Of a stretch of 64,000 nucleotides of DNA, positions 34,969 to 43,100 are shown piece by piece (position 1 is the first letter of the stretch; each line of letters starts with the position of its first letter). Position numbers and translations under genes: made by a program. Source of the DNA: Bradyrhizobium sp. U87765 SZCCT0048 (GTDB taxonomy: Bacteria > Pseudomonadota > Alphaproteobacteria > Rhizobiales > Xanthobacteraceae); contig NZ_JAFCMM010000004.1 of NCBI RefSeq assembly GCF_018131225.1, positions 372,001 through 436,000 on the forward strand, given 5' to 3'. The notes under the pieces were generated by a model that saw nothing but the letters and a program-made list of their open reading frames with translations, ran no database searches and was not told the origin of the DNA.

Positions 34969-36192
34969 TCAATCGTTCGCGAGCCTGCGAAAAACCACGG
35001 CTCCTCCCAGCACGGCGATACTGGCGAGCGCCATCGCGAACAGCGTCGCGCCGAGGGAGAGCCCGGCCCTGTCGATGATCATCCCGGTGACGACAGGCAT
35101 CAGCCCGGCGGGGATATAACCGCCGATATTGAGGACCGCATTGGCCTCCGCGCGATGGTTGCCCGGCACATGAAGACCGATCAGGGTCAAGCCGCCAAGC
35201 TGCCCGAGACCCTGGCCGCTGCCGGCGAGCAGCGCCGCCACGATCAGCACGGCGGCACTGGATGACATCACCGCGAGCGCGATGCCCATCATGGACAGAA
35301 GCGTCGCCGCGGCCCCGCACAGGAAGATGATGCGCACGGAGAACCGGCGCGCAGCGAACTGAACGCCGGTCGCGGTCAGGAACATGGCGCAGGCCATGCC
35401 GCCGGCGATCAGCGGGCTGGTCACGCCGAGAAGGTGGGACAGCAGCGACGGGCCGAGCGCCAGCACGAAGGACGTCGCCGTGATGCCCGGACCGAACACC
35501 GCGATGCCGAACAGAAGATGCCGATGGTTGGCGCGCGGCACACGCGGCAGATGCAGCCGCCAGTCGTGATCGGCATGCGTGCCGCGATGCTTCAGCGGCA
35601 GGATCAGCACCACGGCGAGTGCGGTCAGCAGGACGACGAGCTCCACGGCGAAGATCGGAAGCACCGGGTCCGCGAGCGACAGGGCGATCCCTCCGGCCAG
35701 CAGCGGTCCGAGGCCGGCGCCGAGCACCATCGAGACGGACGCGATCAGGGAGGCCTGCCGCTTTCGTTCCGGGCCACCGAGATCGACCACGGCCGCCATG
35801 CCCGCCGACACCACGACCCCCACCGCGACGCCCGACAGGAAACGCGCCGTGATCAGCATCGCCACCGAATGAGCACCAGCGAAAAGCAGGCACGCAACGA
35901 TCGCTGCCGCGACACCCGGCAGCAGCACAGGCCGCCGCCCGAACCGATCCGACAATTGCCCGGCGATCAGCAACGTGAGCAGCAGGCCAAGGATGTAGGC
36001 GGCGAAGATGACCGTCAGCGTCGCCGACGAGAAGCCGATCGCGGCCTGCCAGCGCACATAGAGCGGCGTGGCCGAGTTCGAGAGAATAAAGACGGCGGTG
36101 ACAATCCAGGCCGCTGCCCACATCCGCCGTGGTGGATAAGCCACTTCCTTGAGCGGCGCGCGAACGGCGCGGGAGGAATCGAGGGTCGACAT
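34969..36192 (-). CDS. MFS transporter
   Basis: A 407-residue 12-helix major facilitator. AAAWIVTAVFILSNSATPLYVRWQAAIGFSSATLTVIFAAYILG is helices 1-2, followed by the A-motif GQLSDRFGRRPVLLPG, a hallmark of MFS. Substrate unknown. It is the last gene of the unknown-tautomerase-metallohydrolase-MFS group on the minus strand. An in-frame ATG at 36207 would add five residues. Confidence 0.87.
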   Translation of the reverse strand: MSTLDSSRAVRAPLKEVAYPPRRMWAAAWIVTAVFILSNSATPLYVRWQAAIGFSSATLTVIFAAYILGLLLTLLIAGQLSDRFGRRPVLLPGVAAAIVACLLFAGAHSVAMLITARFLSGVAVGVVVSAGMAAVVDLGGPERKRQASLIASVSMVLGAGLGPLLAGGIALSLADPVLPIFAVELVVLLTALAVVLILPLKHRGTHADHDWRLHLPRVPRANHRHLLFGIAVFGPGITATSFVLALGPSLLSHLLGVTSPLIAGGMACAMFLTATGVQFAARRFSVRIIFLCGAAATLLSMMGIALAVMSSSAAVLIVAALLAGSGQGLGQLGGLTLIGLHVPGNHRAEANAVLNIGGYIPAGLMPVVTGMIIDRAGLSLGATLFAMALASIAVLGGAVVFRRLAND

Positions 36193-36389
36193 CGGCAGGC
36201 TCTCCATCGGAATGTCTGAATTTGTTCTGCAAGGGCTGGCTGGGCTGATGCGGCAGCAGCCATACGCCCTCGCCCCGGCGCAGCCGCGCGCACACCGAGA
36301 AGCCCGGTGGCGGCTTTACCGGCCTGCGCGATCCGGTGAGAAGATGGCGCCGCTGAAGCGCGGACACCTCAAGCGGTCAACAGCGCCGT

Positions 36390-37235
36390 TCACCCGTCAT
36401 AGACAAGGCCATGGCCAGCGCCTTTCCGGGTGATGCGCGCGAAACCGGCTTCCGCGAGATGCATACCGGCGACCAGCAGCCGCTCGGTGGCCACGACATC
36501 CAGCAGCCGCGATCGTGTCGCGGCCGCAAGCTGCGCATCCTGATCGAACGCGATCGACACCTGCGGACGGGCAACCTGAAGCTGCGGAAAGTGGACGATG
36601 TCGCCCCAGACCAGCAGGCTGTCGGCGCCTGCATCGAGACGATAGCCGGTATGTCCGGCGGTGTGCCCCGGCAGCGGCATCGCCGTGATCGCGGGCAGCA
36701 CCTCGCCGGCATCGACGACGCGGAGCCGGTCGCGATAGCCGTCGAACACCTGACGCGCGACCTGGAAATTGCCGCGCGCCCGCTCGCTGGCGCGGCTGAG
36801 ATGGCCATCGTCCTGCCAGAATGCGATCTCGTCATGGTGGACGACCAGCTCGGCATTCGGGAAGGCGGCTTCTCCCGACGGCGCGATCAGCCCACCGACA
36901 TGATCGGGATGCGCGTGGGTCAGAAGGATGGCGTCGACCCCGGAGGGGTCAACTCCCGCCTTGCGCAGATTGGCCCCGAGATGGCCGCCCCACTGCCTGA
37001 TGCCGCCCGCGCCGGCGTCGATGAGCACAGTGCGCCCGCAGGTGCGCACGAGATAGCCGTTGATGTGAACGGCGGCAGGATCCGTGATCCCCGCCTCGTC
37101 CTGCATCCGGCGCACATCGGCCGGATCGATGTTCGAGAGCGCATCGAGGCCGACGGCAAGATAGCCATCGCTGATGGCGGTAATTGTGACATCACCGACC
37201 CGCCGGGTGGGGAACAGGGAGGCAGACATCATCAC
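36390..37235 (-). CDS. MBL-fold metallo-hydrolase
   Basis: A 281-residue metallo-beta-lactamase-fold enzyme with the metal motif ILLTHAHPDHVGGL (HxHxDH, near residue 90), later His in LPGHTAGHTGY and Asp in LLVWGDIVHFPQ, so both metal sites are complete. Members hydrolyse lactones, thioesters or esters; a lactonase-like role is plausible but not proven. It follows the tautomerase-like gene by 15 bp in a minus-strand operon with a divergent LysR gene. Confidence 0.88.
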   Translation of the reverse strand: MMMSASLFPTRRVGDVTITAISDGYLAVGLDALSNIDPADVRRMQDEAGITDPAAVHINGYLVRTCGRTVLIDAGAGGIRQWGGHLGANLRKAGVDPSGVDAILLTHAHPDHVGGLIAPSGEAAFPNAELVVHHDEIAFWQDDGHLSRASERARGNFQVARQVFDGYRDRLRVVDAGEVLPAITAMPLPGHTAGHTGYRLDAGADSLLVWGDIVHFPQLQVARPQVSIAFDQDAQLAAATRSRLLDVVATERLLVAGMHLAEAGFARITRKGAGHGLVYDG

Positions 37236-37250
37236 TCTCCGAATGGAAGG

Positions 37251-37577
37251 TCAGTTGCGCGCGTGCAGGCACGACGCCGCGTAGCCGAAACAGCGGATGC
37301 GTGCTGTGAGGCCGGTTGCATGCCGGATGGCGTCATCGAGCTCCTGCATGAACCGCTCCATGACCTGTGGCGTGCGCGACGCGGCGAGCCGATAGCGAAT
37401 GTCCGCGAACACCGGATGGCCGCGACCATGGCGGACAGGAACGTAGACGACGTGCACGTTTTCCAGTGCAGCCTGGAGCACGCCGGTGCAAAGGTCGCTG
37501 CACCGCCCGGTCAGCTCCGACAGCGCCGCAGCCTCCGGCAGGCCATCGGCCGGAATGAAGATCGTGACATTGGGCAT
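37251..37577 (-). CDS. Tautomerase-like small protein
   Basis: A 108-residue protein with Pro immediately after the initiator Met (MPNVTIFIPADGLP), as in the tautomerase superfamily where Pro1 is the catalytic base. The HVVYVPVRHGRGHPVFADIRYRL segment supplies Arg residues. It resembles 4-oxalocrotonate tautomerase-like or MIF-like proteins but is longer than the 62-residue type. A member of a minus-strand operon with an MBL-fold hydrolase. Family call moderate. Confidence 0.6.
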   Translation of the reverse strand: MPNVTIFIPADGLPEAAALSELTGRCSDLCTGVLQAALENVHVVYVPVRHGRGHPVFADIRYRLAASRTPQVMERFMQELDDAIRHATGLTARIRCFGYAASCLHARN

Positions 37578-37584
37578 TGCGATT

Positions 37585-38130
37585 CTACCGTGCCGGTGTG
37601 CGGGCGCTGTCGCCGCCGTCAGTCAATTGCGCGGTGATCGGCTCGTAGATGTGAATGTCGTCCGGCAGAACCTCGTCCGCCGGCAGCCGGACACGATCCA
37701 GCGTGGCCAGCCAGCGCTGCGCCGGAGACTTATCGAGCGCGATGGCCTGCAGGGCGGACGGCGCAAGACCCAGCCCGACCAGCGATCGTGGGCCAGCGGC
37801 ACTCAACGCCAGGATCTCATCGCGCCCCACGGCCGGCACCCTGGCGAGGCCGTCATAGAGATTGCGGTGCCAGTCGGTGATGTGCTGCTGCCAGCGCGCG
37901 AAATTGCCACCACCCTTCAAGCGGTACTCCTCGCCGGCCAGCACGTCGTGGCCGTCGATGGTGTGCAGGGCGAGATAGGCGGGACAGCCGCCGCGCAAGG
38001 CCTTGAAGCGCTGCGAGGTGTGAAAGCCGCGCACCGAAATGAGCGCCGGCAGCTTGCTGAGGCTGTAGAAGTCGTTCCATTCCGCTTCGCTGCCGGGATC
38101 GGCAAAGCTGCATTCCACCGCGTAGATCAT
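37585..38130 (-). CDS. Hypothetical protein, Dabb/EthD-like
   Basis: A 181-residue protein that I do not recognise with certainty. Its first half (MIYAVECSFADPGSEAEWNDFYSLSKLPALISVRGFHTSQRF) has the pattern of ferredoxin-like alpha-beta barrel proteins such as EthD/Dabb: a strand, a helix with W.. and a conserved SVxGFxxSQRF. The second half is a mixed region ending DIHIYEPITAQL. It is the first gene of the minus-strand operon that runs to the MFS transporter, divergent from LysR. Confidence 0.55.
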   Translation of the reverse strand: MIYAVECSFADPGSEAEWNDFYSLSKLPALISVRGFHTSQRFKALRGGCPAYLALHTIDGHDVLAGEEYRLKGGGNFARWQQHITDWHRNLYDGLARVPAVGRDEILALSAAGPRSLVGLGLAPSALQAIALDKSPAQRWLATLDRVRLPADEVLPDDIHIYEPITAQLTDGGDSARTPAR

Positions 38131-38180
38131 CGGACCATTCCCGGCCGGAACCGCCGCACCGGCCTTGTCTTTTGTTGATG

Positions 38181-38246
38181 TTTGATCACGATAACCGTGT
38201 GATAATCGGCCATAAATCGATATTGGATCATCCTTCAGTGATCAAA
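38181..38246. promoter_or_regulatory. Two inverted repeats between LysR and its divergent operon
   Basis: TTTGATCAC (38181-38189) faces a partial complement, GTGTGATAA (38197-38205), with a T-N11-A spacing typical of LysR boxes. A second site pairs TTGGATCA (38223-38230) with TGATCAAA (38239-38246), 7 of 8 positions matched. They lie in the gap between two divergent genes, so they are likely the LysR operators. Confidence 0.5.
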
Positions 38247-38298
38247 TGTCATGCCGGGAGAGGCCGCGGGCGGGCCGATCCCCACCATGGAGACGCCC

Positions 38299-39186
38299 AT
38301 GCGCCGCAGGATTCCCAGCCATTCCGCGCTCCTGGCATTCGAGGCGGCGGCCCGTCATGGTAGCTTCGCGCGCGCGGCCGATGAACTGGCCCTGACCGAG
38401 GGGGCGATCAGCCGGCAGATCGGGCGGCTGGAGGCGTTTCTCGGCGTCACGCTGTTCGAGCGGATCGGCAATCGCGTGCGCCTGCGGCCGGGCGGGGAGC
38501 GTTATGCGGCGCAGGTTCGCGAGACGCTCGACCGGCTGGAGCGCGACAGCCAGTATCTGATGGGCCAGCCGAGCGATGGCGCCAGCCTCGACATCGCCAT
38601 CCTGCCGACGTTCGCCACGCGCTGGCTCATCCCGCGCCTGACGCGATTCCGCGACAGGCATCCGAACATCACCGTGCATCTTGCGGAGCGGATGGAGCCG
38701 TTCGTTCTCGCCGGAAGCGGCTTCGACGCGGCCATTCATTTCGAGCACCCGGCCTGGACGGGAATGCGAAGCCATCGCCTGCTGCACGAGGTGCTGGTTC
38801 CGGTCTGCCATCCTGCGCTGATCGAGGGACGCGACGCCGCGACCGCCCTCGATGCGCTGCCGCGCCTCCACCGCCGCCAGAACCCGGATGCCTGGCTTTG
38901 CTACGCCGACGAGGCCGGCATCCACCTGAGCAATCCGGCAATCGGCGCGCGCTACGATATCCATGCCATGCTGATCGAGGCCGCACTGTCCGGCCTCGGC
39001 GTTGCGCTGGTGCCGCGCGTCTATGTCGAGGCCGATCTCGCCGCTGGCCGGCTGGTCGCGCCATGGCCGGAGGGCCGCTCGATCGCCAAGACCTTCTGCC
39101 TGGTGCTGCCCGAGCCGGTGAGATTGAGCGACGCTCCGGTGCAGGCCTTCACCGCATGGATCCTGGAGGAAGCGCGCGCAGCCTGA
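38299..39186 (+). CDS. LysR-family regulator, GcvA type
   Basis: A 295-residue LysR regulator: MRRRIPSHSALLAFEAAARHGSFARAADELALTEGAISRQIGRLEAFLG at the N-terminus, then an effector domain from about residue 95 (LDIAILPTFATRWLIPRLTRFRDRHPNITVHL), as in the GcvA subgroup. GGAG 6 nt before the ATG at 38299 decides for this start over 38287. Divergent from the MBL/tautomerase operon, which is its probable target. Confidence 0.9.
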   Translation: MRRRIPSHSALLAFEAAARHGSFARAADELALTEGAISRQIGRLEAFLGVTLFERIGNRVRLRPGGERYAAQVRETLDRLERDSQYLMGQPSDGASLDIAILPTFATRWLIPRLTRFRDRHPNITVHLAERMEPFVLAGSGFDAAIHFEHPAWTGMRSHRLLHEVLVPVCHPALIEGRDAATALDALPRLHRRQNPDAWLCYADEAGIHLSNPAIGARYDIHAMLIEAALSGLGVALVPRVYVEADLAAGRLVAPWPEGRSIAKTFCLVLPEPVRLSDAPVQAFTAWILEEARAA

Positions 39187-39207
39187 ACCGTTATCGCGAG
39201 CGGCCGG

Positions 39208-40155
39208 CTAGCCGACCGGCGTCAGCACCGGCCTGCCGGCGAAATACGCCGCGAGATTGTCGGCGACATGCTGGACGGTGGCGCGGACGGCGTCAGGCGA
39301 GCGGCCGGCGATGTGCGGAGTGAGCACGAGATTCGGGCAGCGCTTGAGATCGTCCGGCACATTCGGTTCGTTCTCGAACACATCGAGCGCCGCGCCGGCG
39401 ATGGCGCCGGCCTGCAATGCATCGACCAGCGCGGCGGTGTCGACGACGCTGCCGCGGGCGATGTTGACCAGAAAGCCGCTTGGACCCAGGGCTTTCAACA
39501 CGTCCGCATTGACGAGATGGCGCGTGCCGGCGCCGCCCGGCGTCGCCACCACCAGAAAATCCGATGCTCGCGCCAGCGCGACGGCATCGGGACAATAGAC
39601 ATAAGGCGACGACGGGCGCGGCGTGCGCGCGTGATAGTGGACGGTCATCGCAAAACCGCCGGCGGCGCGCGCGGCGATGGCGAGGCCGACAGCGCCAAGG
39701 CCGAGAATGCCGAGCCGCTTGCCGCTGATGCCCGGCCGCAGGGCGCGCTGCCATTCGCCGCGCCGCACCGACGCGTCGGCAGCGGGAATGCCGCGCACCA
39801 CCGCGAGCAGCAGCGCCAGGGCATGATCGGCAACCGCGCCGGCGTTGACGCCGGGACTGTTGGTCACCGCGATGCCCCGCGCGCGCGCGGCGTTGAGATC
39901 GATGCCCTCATAACCGGCGCCGAGCGCACAGATGATCCCGAGATTGGGCAGCGCCGCGATGTCCTGTGCATCGAAGCCGGTGGTGCCGCGCGTCAGCACC
40001 GCCCGAATATCGGCGCCGTGCGCATGGATGGCGCGCGCCTTGTCGGCCGCATTGCCGGCGACGACGACACGCAGCCCGACCGCCTCGAGCAATGGCAGGA
40101 ATTCATCGATCGTATCGATCAGCACCAGAATTGTCGCCTGCACGCTGGATCCCAT
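39208..40155 (-). CDS. D-2-hydroxyacid dehydrogenase
   Basis: A 315-residue NAD(P)-dependent 2-hydroxyacid dehydrogenase. The nucleotide-binding loop LGILGLGAVGLAIAARA is near residue 150, the substrate Arg in NIARGSVVDTAALVDALQ, a Glu in VFENEPNVP and the catalytic His in LTPHIAGRSPDAVR. It reduces a 2-keto acid or oxidises the D-hydroxy acid. ATG 40155 begins the typical N-terminal strand (ATILVLIDTIDEF); the longer upstream frame is not protein-like. It is divergent from prpF. Confidence 0.88.
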   Translation of the reverse strand: MGSSVQATILVLIDTIDEFLPLLEAVGLRVVVAGNAADKARAIHAHGADIRAVLTRGTTGFDAQDIAALPNLGIICALGAGYEGIDLNAARARGIAVTNSPGVNAGAVADHALALLLAVVRGIPAADASVRRGEWQRALRPGISGKRLGILGLGAVGLAIAARAAGGFAMTVHYHARTPRPSSPYVYCPDAVALARASDFLVVATPGGAGTRHLVNADVLKALGPSGFLVNIARGSVVDTAALVDALQAGAIAGAALDVFENEPNVPDDLKRCPNLVLTPHIAGRSPDAVRATVQHVADNLAAYFAGRPVLTPVG

Positions 40156-40297
40156 TCGCTTCACACGCCGGCACGATAGCGATCGCATCGAGGCAGCGCT
40201 GTCACAGGGCCGTGAAAGCATCTGGAAACGATGATACTCATCGCTCCAGTCGAGCCCGGTTACAGCCCACATGTCCGACGATTCACGGGAGGCCGCC

Positions 40298-41482
40298 ATG
40301 CCACTGAAGTCCATCCCCGCCGTGTTCATGCGCGGCGGCACCAGCAAGGGACTGATGTTCCGGGCAGGTGACCTGCCGGACCGCGACCAGTGGGACCGGA
40401 TCTTCACCGCGGCGATGGGATCGCCCGACCCGAACGGGCGGCAGCTGGACGGCCTCGGCGGCGGGTTGTCGTCGCTGTCGAAGGTGTGCGTGCTCGGGCC
40501 GCCGACGCGCGACGACGCCGACATCGACTACACCTTTGCCCAGGTGCTGATCCGCGAGGACCGCGTCGACTATGCCGGCAACTGCGGCAACATGAGCTCG
40601 GCCGTGGGACCGTTCGCCATCGACGAGGGACTGGTGCGCGCGACCGGCGACGCGGCGACGGTGCGCATTCACAACACCAACACCGGCAAGATCATCCATG
40701 CCAGCTTTCCGCTGAGCGATGGCGCGAGCCGCAGCGATGGCGATCTGGCGATCCCCGGCGTTGCCGGCACCGGCGCGCCGATCCGCCTCGACTTCCTCGA
40801 TCCCGGCGGCGCCACCACGGGCCGGCTGCTGCCGAGCGGCCACGCCGTCGATCGGCTCATCGTGCCATCGATCGGGCCGATCGACGTCTCGCTGGTGGAC
40901 GCCGCCAACGCCGCGGTGTTCGTGCGCGCCGCCGACATCGGCCTCACCGGCCGCGAGCTGCCCGACATCATCGAGCGCGACCACCGCGCCATGACATTGC
41001 TCGGCGACATCCGCGCGCACGCCTCGGTGGCGATGGGCATTGCCGGCGACGTCGCGGCGGCGCGGCAGATCAGTTCTGTGCCGTTCATCGGCTTTGTCGC
41101 GCCAGCGTCCGATTTCGTCACGCTGGCCGGCGACACCGTTGGTGCCGATGACATCGACCTGCATGTTCGCATGATCTCGAGCGGTCAGCCGCACCGCGCG
41201 CTGCCGCTCACAGCGGCGCTGTGCGCCGCCGTCGCCGCGCGCGTCTCCGGCACGCTCGTCGCCGACGCACTGTCGCCGCGAACCACACCTGGCGCGCTCC
41301 GCCTCGGCATGCCGTCCGGCGTTCTTACGGTGGACGCCGACGTGACGCCAACCGCCGGCGGCTGGCATGCGCGCTCCGGCGCGTTCTACCGCACCGCGCG
41401 GCGGCTGTTTGATGGCCGGGTCTGGGTTCCGGTGGAGGCGGTGAGCCCCGCCAGCGACGCCGGCGCGCCGCACCGCGGCTGA
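40298..41482 (+). CDS. PrpF-family isomerase (methylaconitate/oxalomesaconate type)
   Basis: A 394-residue PrpF-like protein: IPAVFMRGGTSKGLMFRAGDLP at the N-terminus, DGLGGGLSSLSKVCVLGPPTRDDADIDYTFAQVLI and the family box DYAGNCGNMSSAVGPFAIDEGLV, which holds the catalytic Cys, and QLDGLGG near 46. PrpF proteins isomerise 2-methylaconitate, while the GalD branch acts on 4-oxalomesaconate. Shine-Dalgarno GGGAGG about 7 nt before ATG 40298 chooses the start over 40271. Followed by a CoA-transferase gene. Confidence 0.88.
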   Translation: MPLKSIPAVFMRGGTSKGLMFRAGDLPDRDQWDRIFTAAMGSPDPNGRQLDGLGGGLSSLSKVCVLGPPTRDDADIDYTFAQVLIREDRVDYAGNCGNMSSAVGPFAIDEGLVRATGDAATVRIHNTNTGKIIHASFPLSDGASRSDGDLAIPGVAGTGAPIRLDFLDPGGATTGRLLPSGHAVDRLIVPSIGPIDVSLVDAANAAVFVRAADIGLTGRELPDIIERDHRAMTLLGDIRAHASVAMGIAGDVAAARQISSVPFIGFVAPASDFVTLAGDTVGADDIDLHVRMISSGQPHRALPLTAALCAAVAARVSGTLVADALSPRTTPGALRLGMPSGVLTVDADVTPTAGGWHARSGAFYRTARRLFDGRVWVPVEAVSPASDAGAPHRG

Positions 41483-41652
41483 ACCTCCGCAGGGCCGCGC
41501 ACGCGGCGCCGGGCAGGTTGATTCACACAATCAATCTTGACCGTCGCGCGGCCCCGGCGCGATCACATCGCGTCCGCTCTCGATGCGCAGGCCATTCGGG
41601 CCTGCATCATCGGATCGGGGACGACCGTGCATCGCATCGCTTCGAGGCCCTC

Positions 41653-43068
41653 ATGCCAGACACCTCGCCGCCTACCCCGCCGACAAGCCTAGTCACGCAT
41701 CTGCTGCGCGAGATCTGGCAGGCCGTCGGCGGCGATGCGGCCGATCTGCGCCATGTCGCGGTCACCGGCGCGGGATCGCTGCCGTCCGCCTTCCACGTCT
41801 CGGACCTCGCGACCGCGGCGATCGGCGCCGCGAGTCTTGCTGTCGCCGAACTGGTGGCAACACAGGCGGGGGCCCTTCCCGCGGTGCAGGTCGACCGCCG
41901 CCTCGCCGCGATCTGGTTCGGCACCTCGCTGCGGCCGCAGGGCTGGGACATGCCGCCGCCCTGGGATCCGGTGGCCGGCGACTACCGCACGGCGGACGGC
42001 TGGATCCGGCTGCACACCAACGCGCCGCATCATCGTGACGCTGCCATGGCGGTGCTGAAGACGCCGGTCGGCCGCGATGCCGTGACGCGCGCGGTAGCGA
42101 CCTGGAGCGCGACGGAGCTGGAGAGCGCGATCGTCGCCCATGACGGCTGCGCCGCGGCGATGCGCCCGGTCGAAGCCTGGGCCGCGCATCCGCAGGGCCG
42201 CGCCGTTCATGCCGAACCGCTGCTGCACCGAACGTCGATCGCCAGCGGCGCGCGCGCACCATGGATGCCCAAGCCCGGCCGGCCGCTGCAGGGCCTGCGC
42301 GTGCTCGACTTGACACGGATTCTCGCCGGTCCGGTGGCGACGCGCTTTCTCGCCGGCTTCGGCGCGCAGGTGCTGCGCATCGATCCGCCGGGATGGGAGG
42401 AGCCGTTCACGGTGCCCGAAGTGGTGCTCGGCAAGCGCTGCGCGCGGCTCGATCTCAAGACGGCCAGCGCTCGCCGCACCCTGGAGACCCTGCTGACCCA
42501 GGCCGACGTGCTGGTGCACGGCTATCGTCCCGATGCGCTCATGCGCCTCGGCTTCGATCCGGCGCGTCGACGCGCGCTCAATCCGAACCTGATCGACGTT
42601 TCGCTCGACGCCTATGGCTGGAGCGGGCCGTGGCAGGGGCGGCGCGGCTTCGACAGCCTGATCCAGATGAGCACGGGCATCGCCGAGGCCGGCATGCGCG
42701 CCGCCGGGCGCGACCGGCCGACACCGCTACCCAACCAGGCGATCGACCATGCCACCGGCTATCTGCTCGCCGCGGCCGCGGTCCGCGGCCTGACGCAGCG
42801 GCTGCGGACAGGAGAGGGCCTCGAAGCCCGCGCGTCTCTGGCGCGCACCGCACACCTGCTAATCTCGGCGGGCCATCAGGGATTCGATGCCGCACCGATC
42901 GCGCCGGAGACCCCGGCCGACTGGTCCGACGCCGTCGAAGCCACCGGCTGGGGCCCGGCGCGCCGTGTGCGCCCGCCGTCGACCATCGCCGGTGTTGCCA
43001 TGCGCTGGGATCTGCCGGCGCCGCTGCTGGGGTCGTCTCCCGCCGCGTGGGTGACAGACGCCGCCTGA
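41653..43068 (+). CDS. CaiB/BaiF (class III) CoA-transferase
   Basis: A 471-residue protein. Residues about 215-430 hold the CoA-transferase family III core: RVLDLTRILAGPVATRFLAGFGAQVLRIDPP, LGKRCARLDLKTASARRTLETLLTQADVLVHGYRP, the GRRGFDSLIQMSTGIA stretch with the candidate catalytic Asp, and LPNQAIDHATGYLLAAAAV. The N-terminal ~200 residues are an additional region (FHVSDLATAAIGAASLAVAELVATQAG) of the long members of this family. It moves CoA between acyl groups. It lies downstream of the PrpF-like gene on the same strand. Confidence 0.88.
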   Translation: MPDTSPPTPPTSLVTHLLREIWQAVGGDAADLRHVAVTGAGSLPSAFHVSDLATAAIGAASLAVAELVATQAGALPAVQVDRRLAAIWFGTSLRPQGWDMPPPWDPVAGDYRTADGWIRLHTNAPHHRDAAMAVLKTPVGRDAVTRAVATWSATELESAIVAHDGCAAAMRPVEAWAAHPQGRAVHAEPLLHRTSIASGARAPWMPKPGRPLQGLRVLDLTRILAGPVATRFLAGFGAQVLRIDPPGWEEPFTVPEVVLGKRCARLDLKTASARRTLETLLTQADVLVHGYRPDALMRLGFDPARRRALNPNLIDVSLDAYGWSGPWQGRRGFDSLIQMSTGIAEAGMRAAGRDRPTPLPNQAIDHATGYLLAAAAVRGLTQRLRTGEGLEARASLARTAHLLISAGHQGFDAAPIAPETPADWSDAVEATGWGPARRVRPPSTIAGVAMRWDLPAPLLGSSPAAWVTDAA

Positions 43069-43100
43069 GCGCGGCGACCGTCGTCGTCGCGGCGGCCGTG

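Noticed and set aside
33704-36367. 887-residue minus-strand ORF over the wHTH-TPR and MFS genes
   Set aside because: Composition is dominated by Arg/Ala/Gly and it spans two well-supported genes on both strands; a high-GC artefact.
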